A stretch of DNA of 44,541 nucleotides from Clostridiales bacterium. GTDB lineage: Bacteria; Bacillota; Clostridia; Oscillospirales; CAG-272. Both the position numbers and the translations under genes were made by a program. A model generated the notes under the pieces. That model saw nothing but the letters and a program-made list of their open reading frames with translations. It searched no databases and had not been told where the DNA came from. How positions within the stretch are numbered: position 1 is the stretch's first letter; the number at the start of each line of letters is the position of its first letter. The stretch covers positions 1-44,541 of the forward strand of contig JAAZIU010000011.1 in assembly GCA_012800735.1 (NCBI GenBank). The letters run 5' to 3'. Shown here piece after piece: positions 8,992 to 17,320 of the stretch.

Positions 8992-9483
8992 ATGACTGAG
9001 AAAAAGAACAAACTCCGATTCAATGTTATAGACTTGGCGGTTATTGTGATTATCATAGGCGCTATAGCGGGAACCGCTATAAGATATAATCTGATAAGCC
9101 GCATCAGTTCCACGGGCACAAGTGAAGAGGCGAGCATTTCGTTTATCGCTTCAGACCTCAGGCTGTCCTCCGTTGACGGTTTTGTTGAAGGCGATGTCTT
9201 CTATTGGAAACAGAACGGAATAAGAATAGGCACTCTTGAATCAAAGACCCGTGACTATAACGAGGTTTATATTCATAATAGCGACTTTGAAATAATCAAA
9301 TCCTATAACGAGCAGCGATATGATGTCAGGGGAGTCATTAAAGCGGTCGGCAGCTTTACCGACGACGGTTTTATGCTTGGCGGAACTCAATACATCGGTC
9401 CCGGCAAGGAGATGCTTGTTCAGTCAAAAAATATTCTTGTTACAATAACAATAACCGATGTCAACAAGATTTCGGGTGACTGA
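8992..9483 (+). CDS. DUF4330 family membrane-anchored protein (second copy)
   Basis: This 163-residue protein has the same layout as its left neighbour: a K-x-K-L-R-F-N-V-I-D opening, one membrane helix (about residues 15-33) and an extracellular domain with a late GGTQYIGPGKEM segment. The two are diverged tandem paralogues rather than a recent duplication. GGAGGT lies 7 bases before the ATG. It is the last gene of the rimM operon; no clear terminator follows it, and the next gene has its own promoter. Function unknown. Confidence 0.75.
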   Translation: MTEKKNKLRFNVIDLAVIVIIIGAIAGTAIRYNLISRISSTGTSEEASISFIASDLRLSSVDGFVEGDVFYWKQNGIRIGTLESKTRDYNEVYIHNSDFEIIKSYNEQRYDVRGVIKAVGSFTDDGFMLGGTQYIGPGKEMLVQSKNILVTITITDVNKISGD

Positions 9484-9571
9484 TCCGGGTTTTATCAAAT
9501 TCAGATTTTATAAGTTACATAAAAAACTAAATAAAATCCTGTTTCCAAGCGATATTATTTAAAATATTGCC

Positions 9572-9600
9572 TTGATTTTGTCGTTAAGCTATGATATAAT
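9572..9600 (+). promoter_or_regulatory. Sigma-A promoter of the HPr gene
   Basis: TTGATT (9572-9577), a 17-bp spacer and a perfect TATAAT (9595-9600), with TGA before it as an extended -10. It lies in the 213-bp gap after the second DUF4330 gene. The leader of about 90 nt contains a small hairpin (arms around 9646-9653 and 9658-9666, one bulge). Confidence 0.8.
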
Positions 9601-9696
9601 ATTTACAGTTATAGTAAAATGAAAGAAACATAGGCAGCATACCTTCCGGATGATTTTTCATGCCGGGACATAAAAATAGATAGGAGCGTTTAGACG

Positions 9697-9960
9697 ATGG
9701 TATCTCGCGATGTCACAATTCAGAACAATGTAGGACTTCACGCCAGACCAGCCACCTTTTTCATTCAGAAAGCCAATACATATAAAAGCTCTATCTGGGT
9801 CGAGAAGGAAGATCGCCGGGTAAACGCGAAGAGCCTTTTAGGCGTTCTCTCGCTCGGTATTGTCAAGGGAATGACAATTACTTTGATAGCCGACGGCGCC
9901 GATGAAAATGAAGCGCTTGAGGGTCTGGCTGAGCTTGTAGAAACAGGTTTCAACGAATAA
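9697..9960 (+). CDS. ptsH: HPr phosphocarrier protein
   Basis: HPr passes phosphate from enzyme I to sugar-specific PTS enzymes. The 87-residue protein keeps the active-site His15 (GLHARPA) and the regulatory Ser46 (NAKSLLGVLSLG) used by HPr kinase in Gram-positive carbon catabolite repression. His15 rules out the Crh paralogue, which lacks it. AGGAG at 9682-9686 is its ribosome binding site. No ptsI or hprK is nearby: the gene stands alone with its own promoter and terminator. Confidence 0.93.
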   Translation: MVSRDVTIQNNVGLHARPATFFIQKANTYKSSIWVEKEDRRVNAKSLLGVLSLGIVKGMTITLIADGADENEALEGLAELVETGFNE

Positions 9961-9997
9961 GTATTTTTCGGAGTTTTTCGCTCCGGGCAAAAATAAA

Positions 9998-10015
9998 GCT
10001 CGGCCGAGCCTTTTT
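9998..10015 (+). terminator. Probable terminator after the HPr gene
   Basis: The palindrome GCTCGGCCGAGC (9998-10009) is followed by CTTTTT, with an A-rich flank before it. A second small hairpin, CGGAG (9969-9973) with CTCCG (9981-9985), precedes it. A further weak stem with a T run, AAGAG (10064-10068) and CTCTT (10076-10080), occurs before uvrC. The stem is short, so strength is uncertain. Confidence 0.55.
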
Positions 10016-10146
10016 CCGGGCTGCGGTTTCTGCTTTTTCCGATAAAGGAGCGGACGACTCCAGAAGAGTTGTTTGCTCTTTTTTTCAATATCGCATATAC
10101 GAATAAATTGTTAAGTCATGGCATTGCCGGCGGGAGGTGTAAGGGC

Positions 10147-12030
10147 TTGGAATCAAATCAGGAGCGCCTCGAAAGGCTTCGCCTTAAGGCATCCACACTG
10201 CCTTTTTCACCGGGAATATATATCATGAAGGACGCAAAATCCGCGGTGATATATATCGGCAAATCAAAGGTGCTCAGAAGCCGCGTAAGCCAATATTTCG
10301 CCGAAAGAGCCGATGAGTCGCCGAAGACTCGCAGGATGATCGCAAATGTAAGCGATTTTGAGTATATCCTGGTCGATTCGGAAATGGAAGCGCTCACCCT
10401 TGAAAACAGCCTTATCAAGCTTCATAAACCGAGATATAACATAAGGCTTAAGGATGACAAAAGCTATCCGTATATCCGCGTCACACAGGGGGACTACCCC
10501 TCGATGACTGTCACAAGGCGGCGACAGGATGACGGCGCGATTTATTACGGTCCGTACAGCGGGATTAATATAGCATATGACATAATGCGAACCGCTCAAC
10601 GCGTCTTTCACGTAGCTTCCTGTAAACTGGAATTCCCGCGCGATATCGGAAAAACCCGTCCTTGCCTGTATTTTCAGCTGGGGCGCTGTATGGCGCCGTG
10701 CACCGGCAAAATATCATCTGAAGAATACAAAGAAGCCTTTAAAGATATAGCTTATTTTCTGCGCGGCGGTTACAGAGATGTCGTCGGCGCTTTAAACGCC
10801 AGGATGGAGGAAGCTGCGGAAAATCTTCGCTTTGAGGCTGCGGCAGTATACCGCGACCGCATTGCCGCTCTTACGAAAATCGATGAAAAGCAAAAGGTTG
10901 TCGGCTCAGGCGACCTCGATCAGGATGTAATAGGTTTTTATTCGGACGATTCCTGTTCCTGCCTTTCGATAATGAATGTCCGGTCCGGCAAAGTAGTCGA
11001 CAACACCAATTTTGTCTTTCCTGCCGAGCAGATAGCCGACTCAAACTCGCTTACATCTTTTATAACCGATTATTATTTAAAAAGGGAATATATCCCGCGC
11101 GAGCTGCTTTTGGGAATTGACCTTAACGAGGGAGCCGAGGAAGGAGAAGACAACGAATCTCTCTTGTCCGAATTTCTCAACAGTCATGCTCAGCGGAAAG
11201 TATATATAAAACATCCCGAGCGCGGCGTCAATAAAGCCCTCGTTGCTATGGTAGCCGAAAACGCAAAGCAGGCTGCCGTGGAATATGTGATGCAGGCTGA
11301 TCGTGATTCAGAAGTTCTCATAAAACTCGCCAGAATGCTTGCGCTTGAAGTGGTACCGCAAAGGATAGAAGCCTACGACGTATCCAATATCGGCGCTGAA
11401 CATGTAACCGCCGGTATGATAGTCGCGATTGACGGGCGCCTTGATAAAAGCGAATACCGATATTACAGAATAAACGGCGGAAAGCTCGAAAAACCCGACG
11501 ATTACCTTTCAATGAGACAGGCGATTGAACGGCGGCTAAAAAAACTTGACAATCTTCCGGATCTGATTCTGCTTGACGGCGGCAGGGGACATGTATCAAC
11601 CGTACGCGAGCTGATGAATGATCTAAACGTCGAAATCCCGGTTTTCGGGATGGTTAAAGATGATTTTCATAAAACCCGCGCGCTTACAACCGACAAAGAG
11701 GAAATTTCAATTGCGAAGGAGCAGTCGGTTTTCCAGTTTATATATAAACTTCAGGAAGAGGTTCACCGTTTTACACAAAGGCGTATGAACGACGCGAAGC
11801 GAAAGAGCGTCAAAACCTCATCGCTTACGGCAATCAACGGGATAGGTCCCGTAAAGGCAAGGCTGCTGCTTTCCCATTTCGGCAGCATCGCAAAGCTGAA
11901 AGCCGCGAGCATTGAAGAAATCGCTTCGGTAAAAGGCGTCAGCCGAAAAAACGCCGAAGCGATATCGGCGTATTATTCGGGAGCTGATAAAGAAGCTGCT
12001 GAACAGCAAGAACAAGAGACAGAGGAATAA
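10147..12030 (+). CDS. uvrC: Excinuclease ABC subunit C (UvrC)
   Basis: UvrC makes both incisions around damaged DNA in nucleotide excision repair. From the TTG at 10147 it has 627 residues: an N-terminal GIY-YIG nuclease (GIY 23-25, YIG 36-38), a cysteine-containing segment (PCLYFQLGRCMAPC), a UVR coiled coil for UvrB contact (about 215-245), the C-terminal RNase H-like nuclease (EAYDVSNIGAEHVTAGMIV, LILLDGGRGHV) and a tandem helix-hairpin-helix end. The TTG start is chosen because GGGAGGTG (10132-10139) lies 7 bases upstream and the protein then begins where the family does; a TTG at 10069 would add 26 unlikely residues. It heads the long run that continues into the dcw genes. Confidence 0.95.
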   Translation: MESNQERLERLRLKASTLPFSPGIYIMKDAKSAVIYIGKSKVLRSRVSQYFAERADESPKTRRMIANVSDFEYILVDSEMEALTLENSLIKLHKPRYNIRLKDDKSYPYIRVTQGDYPSMTVTRRRQDDGAIYYGPYSGINIAYDIMRTAQRVFHVASCKLEFPRDIGKTRPCLYFQLGRCMAPCTGKISSEEYKEAFKDIAYFLRGGYRDVVGALNARMEEAAENLRFEAAAVYRDRIAALTKIDEKQKVVGSGDLDQDVIGFYSDDSCSCLSIMNVRSGKVVDNTNFVFPAEQIADSNSLTSFITDYYLKREYIPRELLLGIDLNEGAEEGEDNESLLSEFLNSHAQRKVYIKHPERGVNKALVAMVAENAKQAAVEYVMQADRDSEVLIKLARMLALEVVPQRIEAYDVSNIGAEHVTAGMIVAIDGRLDKSEYRYYRINGGKLEKPDDYLSMRQAIERRLKKLDNLPDLILLDGGRGHVSTVRELMNDLNVEIPVFGMVKDDFHKTRALTTDKEEISIAKEQSVFQFIYKLQEEVHRFTQRRMNDAKRKSVKTSSLTAINGIGPVKARLLLSHFGSIAKLKAASIEEIASVKGVSRKNAEAISAYYSGADKEAAEQQEQETEE

Positions 12031-12035
12031 TATAA

Positions 12036-12605
12036 ATGCGTATAATAACCGGTAGTGCCCGCGGCGCGAAGCTTTTGGCGCCGCAAGGAGTTGAAAACAC
12101 CCGTCCGACGTCGGATATGACAAAGGAAGCGGTTTTCTCGATGATTCAATTTGAAATTGAAGGCAGGAGAGTTCTTGACCTTTTCGCCGGCAGCGGTCAG
12201 ATGGGTCTCGAAGCGCTCAGCCGCGGCGCGGAAAAAGCGGATTTTGTCGATTCGTCTCAGGAAGCGGTCGAGGTTATAAAGGCAAACGCGAAGAAGACCC
12301 GTCTTTATGAACGCTGTAATATCCTATGCGCCGATTACAAGCGCTTTTTGAAGATGAAGGGCGGTTTAAAGTATGACCTTGTTTTTATTGATCCGCCTTA
12401 TTATGATTCAGAGAAGATAGACGACGCGCTTTCCCTTCTGCTTGAAGGAGATATGCTTGAAGACGGCGCTTTCGTTTTTTGCGAAAGTCAGAGAAAAGAG
12501 CCGTTTTCCGCCCCGGGACTTACCTTGCGCCGTCATTCAAGATACGGGAAAGCATATATAACGCTGCTTTTTAAAGAAGCCGCAGCCGAGCTGCCGGAGG
12601 CTTAA
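12036..12605 (+). CDS. rsmD: 16S rRNA (guanine-N2-966)-methyltransferase RsmD
   Basis: RsmD methylates G966 of 16S rRNA. The 189-residue protein opens with MRIITGSARGAKL and TRPTSDMTKEAVFSM, has the cofactor motif VLDLFAGSGQMGLEALSRGA, and the catalytic DPPY motif (VFIDPPYYD). It starts 5 bases after uvrC and is followed 5 bases later by coaD; the rsmD-coaD pair is common in Bacillota. Confidence 0.94.
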   Translation: MRIITGSARGAKLLAPQGVENTRPTSDMTKEAVFSMIQFEIEGRRVLDLFAGSGQMGLEALSRGAEKADFVDSSQEAVEVIKANAKKTRLYERCNILCADYKRFLKMKGGLKYDLVFIDPPYYDSEKIDDALSLLLEGDMLEDGAFVFCESQRKEPFSAPGLTLRRHSRYGKAYITLLFKEAAAELPEA

Positions 12606-12610
12606 ATCAT

Positions 12611-13108
12611 ATGAAAGTTCTTATTCCCGGAAGCTTTGACCCGGTGACAACCGGACATACAGATATAATTCGACGCGCCGCCGCTTTGTTCGGTGAAGTG
12701 ACTGCCTGTATTTTCGTAAACTCCGAAAAACGCCTCTCCGGTATGTTCACCCCGCAGCAGCGTTTTGAGCTGCTGCGACTGGTCTGCTCGGAAATCAAAG
12801 GAGCCAAAGCCGATATATCGGATATACTTGTGGCGGAATATGCAAAAACAGGCGGATATTCGGCAATAGTTAAGGGTATACGCAGCGCGGGAGACATCGA
12901 TTATGAGCTTATGATATCAGATGTAAATCTGTATATTTGGGAAGGAGCTGAAACTTTGTTTCTTCCGTCATCTCCCGAATACGCAAGGATGAGCTCAACC
13001 GCAGTAAGAGAACTTATCAAATACCGCCTGCCGCTTGACGGCTGGATGCCGGAAATCGCTGCCGATTATATCGGCAAACTGATTGATTCCGGCGAGCTGA
13101 AAATATAA
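12611..13108 (+). CDS. coaD: Phosphopantetheine adenylyltransferase CoaD
   Basis: CoaD adds AMP to 4'-phosphopantetheine, the next-to-last step in coenzyme A synthesis. The 165-residue protein has the nucleotidyltransferase HxGH-type motif (PGSFDPVTTGHTDII), KGIRSAGDIDYE and the SSTAVRELI motif, at full family length. GGAGG inside the end of rsmD serves as its ribosome binding site. Confidence 0.96.
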   Translation: MKVLIPGSFDPVTTGHTDIIRRAAALFGEVTACIFVNSEKRLSGMFTPQQRFELLRLVCSEIKGAKADISDILVAEYAKTGGYSAIVKGIRSAGDIDYELMISDVNLYIWEGAETLFLPSSPEYARMSSTAVRELIKYRLPLDGWMPEIAADYIGKLIDSGELKI

Positions 13109-13120
13109 CTTATATATTTT

Positions 13121-14083
13121 ATGGATTATTTAATGCCGCGGCTTGAATTCAACCACCGTCCGGTGCTGCTTTGGGAATCGATAGACGCGCTTGATATAAA
13201 ACCGGACGGTATATACGCCGACTGTACGGCCGGCGGCGGGGGACATTCGTTTGAAATCGTAAAACGCATTTCTTCCGGTCATCTTTTTTGCATCGATCAG
13301 GACGAAGAAGCGATCGAAGCGGTTAAAAAACGTCTCGCCAGTTTTGAAGACCGTTACACCTTGATCCGCGCAAATTTCTCGGAAGCCGAACAGATATTTA
13401 AAAACATATCGCTTGACGGAGCGCTGATGGATATCGGCGTTAGCTCACATCAGATAGACGATCCGCGACGCGGATTTTCGTATATGCAAGACGCGCCGCT
13501 CGATATGAGAATGGATAAAGACAAATCATTCACCGCGGCGGATATTGTAAACGGTTATGAAGAGACAAGACTCGCCGATATTTTAAAACGCTGGGGAGAG
13601 GAGAAATATTCCCGGCGTATTGCCGCAGCTATTGTAAATCAAAGGCAGATAAAGCCGATAACCCGAACCCTTGAGCTTGTCGAGATTATCGAGTCGGCTG
13701 TTCCGCGCAATTATCGTTTATCAGGCGGTCACCCGGCGAAGCGCAGCTTCCAGGCGCTCAGAATTGAAGTAAATCACGAAATCGAGATATTAACTCCCAC
13801 AGTTGAAGCTCTTGTCGACAGACTCGCTGTCGGTGGCAGGATAGCGGTTATTACCTTCCATTCTCTTGAGGATAGGGAAATTAAACAGGCATTCAACGGT
13901 CTTTCGAAAGGCTGCGTTTGTCCTTCCGACTTTCCCGTCTGTGTCTGCGGCAGAAAGCCGAAAATCAAGGTATTCAAACCGGTAGTGCCGGGTGAAATCG
14001 AGCTTCAGGACAACCCCAGAGCTCACAGCGCAAGGCTGAGATACGCCGAAAAGCTGCCGGGACCTTATGAAAACGCGGATTGA
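13121..14083 (+). CDS. rsmH: 16S rRNA (cytosine-N4-1402)-methyltransferase RsmH (MraW)
   Basis: RsmH methylates C1402 in the decoding centre and is the normal first or second gene of the dcw cluster. The 320-residue protein shows HRPVLLWE, DCTAGGGGHS (cofactor loop), MDIGVSSHQIDDPRRGFSY and AVITFHSLEDREIKQ. The usual upstream mraZ is missing: coaD ends 12 bp before. No strong ribosome binding site is visible before the ATG at 13121, and a second in-frame ATG at 13133 could be the start. Confidence 0.95.
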   Translation: MDYLMPRLEFNHRPVLLWESIDALDIKPDGIYADCTAGGGGHSFEIVKRISSGHLFCIDQDEEAIEAVKKRLASFEDRYTLIRANFSEAEQIFKNISLDGALMDIGVSSHQIDDPRRGFSYMQDAPLDMRMDKDKSFTAADIVNGYEETRLADILKRWGEEKYSRRIAAAIVNQRQIKPITRTLELVEIIESAVPRNYRLSGGHPAKRSFQALRIEVNHEIEILTPTVEALVDRLAVGGRIAVITFHSLEDREIKQAFNGLSKGCVCPSDFPVCVCGRKPKIKVFKPVVPGEIELQDNPRAHSARLRYAEKLPGPYENAD

Positions 14084-14117
14084 GCCGCCCTTTGGATATT
14101 TATTTCAGGATAAAATA

Positions 14118-14900
14118 ATGCAAAATTCCAACAATCGTTATAATAGAAACCGGAGCAGCGGTTCGGGCAATCAATCCTCTAAAAATACCGGCCGCGGTGC
14201 GCAACAGACCGCCGGGCGCGGATACTCCGTCGGAAGCCGCGCAGTGAGCAATACCGGCAGCCCCCCCGGAAAGCGGGAAAATGCCGCAAATGTACGTCCG
14301 ACAAATCGCCGACTGTCGCAGTCTGAGGCGCCGAAACCAAGGAAAAAACTATCTCCGGTTTTTGTCGATGATCTTGCCGGCTCGGCGGAAAATACAATAA
14401 CATCGGACAAGAAATCCCCGCTTCCGATAACGGTCATTTTTATGACTTTGCTCTGCACCGCGCTTTTTATGGTTATGGTCGCTTCATATGTGCGGATAAA
14501 TGAATATACCGTAGAAATCGAACAGCTTCAAAGCAGGCTTGAAAAGTTAAAAAACGAGCGCAGCGACCTTTCAATAGAGTTGGAGCAGAAAAATAACCTT
14601 CAGGAAATACAAGACTATGCCGTTAATGTGCTTGGCATGGTCAAGATAGACAGGCTTGCTAAAAAATATATTACTGTCGAAGTCGAAGATAAGATCGAGG
14701 TGCTTGATAAAAAGCATCAGCCGACCACGGATATTTTCGGCGGCAGTCTTGCCGAAACCGAGACCACGGAAGAAACAGATTCAGAAAGTGATTCGGAGAC
14801 AACTGAAGCTTCAGACGAATCCGAGGGGTTTGAAACTGCTTCGGAGCCTCTTGTCAATATAGCCGAAACACAGGAGGAGATCGATTCTCCCGAACCTTAA
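14118..14900 (+). CDS. ftsL: FtsL-like septum protein
   Basis: A 260-residue bitopic protein in the ftsL slot between rsmH and the class B penicillin-binding protein. It has a long basic N-terminal part rich in N, S, R and G (about 85 residues), one membrane helix (about 101-125), a short extracellular coiled coil (EIEQLQSRLEKLKNERSDL) and an ABC-type end (YAVNVLGMVKIDR). FtsL with FtsB/DivIC and FtsQ/DivIB activates FtsW and its PBP. Both tails are unusual: a typical FtsL is around 100-120 residues, while this one adds an acidic S/T/E-rich tail of about 60. The ATG at 14118 is preferred over 14067 because AGGA lies 7 bases before it. Confidence 0.8.
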   Translation: MQNSNNRYNRNRSSGSGNQSSKNTGRGAQQTAGRGYSVGSRAVSNTGSPPGKRENAANVRPTNRRLSQSEAPKPRKKLSPVFVDDLAGSAENTITSDKKSPLPITVIFMTLLCTALFMVMVASYVRINEYTVEIEQLQSRLEKLKNERSDLSIELEQKNNLQEIQDYAVNVLGMVKIDRLAKKYITVEVEDKIEVLDKKHQPTTDIFGGSLAETETTEETDSESDSETTEASDESEGFETASEPLVNIAETQEEIDSPEP

Positions 14901-14943
14901 AATAACAAACCGGCGTTCTTCATATATTTCATAGGTATATATT

Positions 14944-17286
14944 ATGGCGGAAATTCAAGATAAAAGGAACAATTCAATAACCTCCGGCAACAAAGCCGTC
15001 AAAACCGCGCATGCTTCCGGAACACGGGTTAAAAGCCGCCGCCGCAGGATGTTGAGGCGCGCGGCTCTGATACTTGTTGTATTTAGTCTTGTATGGGCTA
15101 TTCTACTCGGCCGCCTTGCATATCTTCAGATATATAAATATGATGAATATTCGAGAAAGGTTGCGAGCAACGTTCAGAGAGAACTCACCGTCTCGGCGAC
15201 ACGAGGCGCTATCTACGACCGAAACATGACGCAATTAGCAGCGAATGTAACCGTATGGAGAGTCTTTATATCTCCGTATTATTTTACAGACGACGAGCAA
15301 AAGCTTCTGATTTGCGAGGGATTGTCGAAAATCCTCGGGGTGGATTACGGCTCAATCCTTGAAAAGGCGGACAAGAGTCACAGGAAAGATGAAACTATAA
15401 AAAAAGAAGCCTCCGAAGAGGAAGCCGAGAAAGTGAGAGAATTTATAAATGAAAATAATCTCACCCGTCAGGTTAACCTTGAGCGCTCGTATAGACGTTA
15501 TTATCCATACGGAACGATGGCTTCGCAGGTCATCGGCGTATGCGGAACCGACGGAGGGCTCGGAGGACTTGAACTTTATTACAACACCGAACTGACAGGC
15601 ACCGCCGGTCGATATATAACCGCGCGCAGCGCGCAGGGGGTGCGTATTCCGTCGGATTATACGACATATGTTGAGGCTGAAAACGGTTATAACCTTATAA
15701 CCACAATAGATGTCAAGATTCAGGACGTACTCGAAAAACAGCTTAAATCAGCTTACGAAGAGTCAAAGCCGAATAACCGTGTTTCCGGCATCATAATGGA
15801 TGTAAACACCGGCGCGGTGCTTGCGATGGGTACCTATCCGAATTACGATCTCAACGATCCGTTTACTCTTGATCCCGACAGTCAGAAAAAGCTTGATGAA
15901 ACCGGACTTGATCCGTCTTCGGACGAATACAAAGAGCTTTATTGGAATCTTCTGTACTCTCTTTGGAAAAACAAAAACGTATCAGAGGTATATGAGCCCG
16001 GCTCGACAATGAAAGTCATCACGACGGCAATGGCGCTGCAGGAAAAGATAATTGATATAGAAGAAAAATTCACCTGTAACGGCTATTATTATGTAAAAGG
16101 TTATGATGAGCCGATTGCCTGTCACTACAAATACGGTCACGGCACCATGCCTTTTACCTATATGCTTCAGCAGTCCTGTAATCCTACCATGATGCAGATT
16201 GCTCTCAGAATGGGTAAGGCAAAATTTTACAACTATTTCGAAGCTTTCGGTTACACCGAAAAAACCGGCATCGACTTGCCCGGCGAGGCAAATACCATAT
16301 ATCACAGCTATAACGGTTTTAACCAGGTTGAGCTTGCGGTATATTCCTTCGGTCAAACATTTAAAGTTTCTCCGATAACACATCTGACGGCGATTTGCGC
16401 CGTTGCAAACGGAGGCAATCTTGTCACCCCCCATTTGATCGATAAACTTATGGATGACGACGGAAATGTCGTTAGGGAATTCGGCACACAGGTTAAACGC
16501 AGCGTTGTTTCTTCCGAAGTCTGTAAAACTATCTCTCAGATCCTGGAGGAAGGGGTTTCCGGAAACGGGGGAGCAAAGAACACCTATGTCGCCGGTTATA
16601 AAATCGCAGCGAAAACCGGCACATCGCAGATCAGAGACGTACTTGACGCAAAGGGCGACTCGATTTATTATGTAGGTTCGACCACGGCATACGCCCCGTC
16701 AGACGACCCGAAGGTCGCGGTGCTTTTGATCGTCGACGAGCCGACCCAGTCAACTATTTACGGAAGCTATATCGCCGCGCCGTATGTCGCAAAGATCATG
16801 GAGGGAGTTCTGCCGCTGCTCGGCATTGAGCGCAGCTATTCGGAAAGAGAACTCGCAAAATTGAGCGTCAAGGTAGCTAATTATAAAAGCTGGCCCCTCA
16901 GGGATGCTTTGAGATCCTGCCGAAATCTCGGCATTGACTATGAAGTTGTCGGCGGTGTGGCCGGAGACAGCACCCTTGTCGTAAACAACCAGATACCGGC
17001 TGCCGGCAGCTATCTTCGTAAAGATACGGGGAAGATAGTGTTTTATGTCGGCAATGCCGTTATGGATACCTATATGACGGTACCGAGTGTAATCGGACTC
17101 ACCTCCGCCTCTGCAAATTCAGTTGTAACCAATGCCGGGTTTAATTTTGCAATCGACGGCACCCAGAATTATGACATAGGCGATTCCGCGGTTGTAGTGG
17201 CTCAGCAGCCGCCGGCGGGCGAAGAGGCTCTTTACGGCTCGCTCGTTGTCGTAAAAATGCGATATCTTGACGACAATATCAACTAA
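14944..17286 (+). CDS. Class B penicillin-binding protein with two PASTA domains (PBP2B/SpoVD/FtsI type)
   Basis: This transpeptidase cross-links new septal (or spore-cortex) peptidoglycan. The 780-residue protein has a basic cytoplasmic start, one membrane helix (about 39-62), a dimerisation domain and a transpeptidase domain with all three active-site motifs: S354-x-x-K357 (STMK), S411-x-N413 (SCN) and K557-T-G559. Two PASTA repeats close it (roughly 655-715 and 718-780), typical of PBP2B; SpoVD of Bacillus has one. Place between ftsL and murF and pairing with ftsW support a division role. Whether it also serves sporulation cannot be told. Confidence 0.92.
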   Translation: MAEIQDKRNNSITSGNKAVKTAHASGTRVKSRRRRMLRRAALILVVFSLVWAILLGRLAYLQIYKYDEYSRKVASNVQRELTVSATRGAIYDRNMTQLAANVTVWRVFISPYYFTDDEQKLLICEGLSKILGVDYGSILEKADKSHRKDETIKKEASEEEAEKVREFINENNLTRQVNLERSYRRYYPYGTMASQVIGVCGTDGGLGGLELYYNTELTGTAGRYITARSAQGVRIPSDYTTYVEAENGYNLITTIDVKIQDVLEKQLKSAYEESKPNNRVSGIIMDVNTGAVLAMGTYPNYDLNDPFTLDPDSQKKLDETGLDPSSDEYKELYWNLLYSLWKNKNVSEVYEPGSTMKVITTAMALQEKIIDIEEKFTCNGYYYVKGYDEPIACHYKYGHGTMPFTYMLQQSCNPTMMQIALRMGKAKFYNYFEAFGYTEKTGIDLPGEANTIYHSYNGFNQVELAVYSFGQTFKVSPITHLTAICAVANGGNLVTPHLIDKLMDDDGNVVREFGTQVKRSVVSSEVCKTISQILEEGVSGNGGAKNTYVAGYKIAAKTGTSQIRDVLDAKGDSIYYVGSTTAYAPSDDPKVAVLLIVDEPTQSTIYGSYIAAPYVAKIMEGVLPLLGIERSYSERELAKLSVKVANYKSWPLRDALRSCRNLGIDYEVVGGVAGDSTLVVNNQIPAAGSYLRKDTGKIVFYVGNAVMDTYMTVPSVIGLTSASANSVVTNAGFNFAIDGTQNYDIGDSAVVVAQQPPAGEEALYGSLVVVKMRYLDDNIN

Positions 17287-17320
17287 AGAACGTAACCACG
17301 AATACTATTAAGGACAATAT

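Noticed and set aside
10069-10146. Upstream TTG start for uvrC
   Set aside because: It would add 26 residues unlike UvrC; GGGAGGTG directly before the TTG at 10147 fixes the start.
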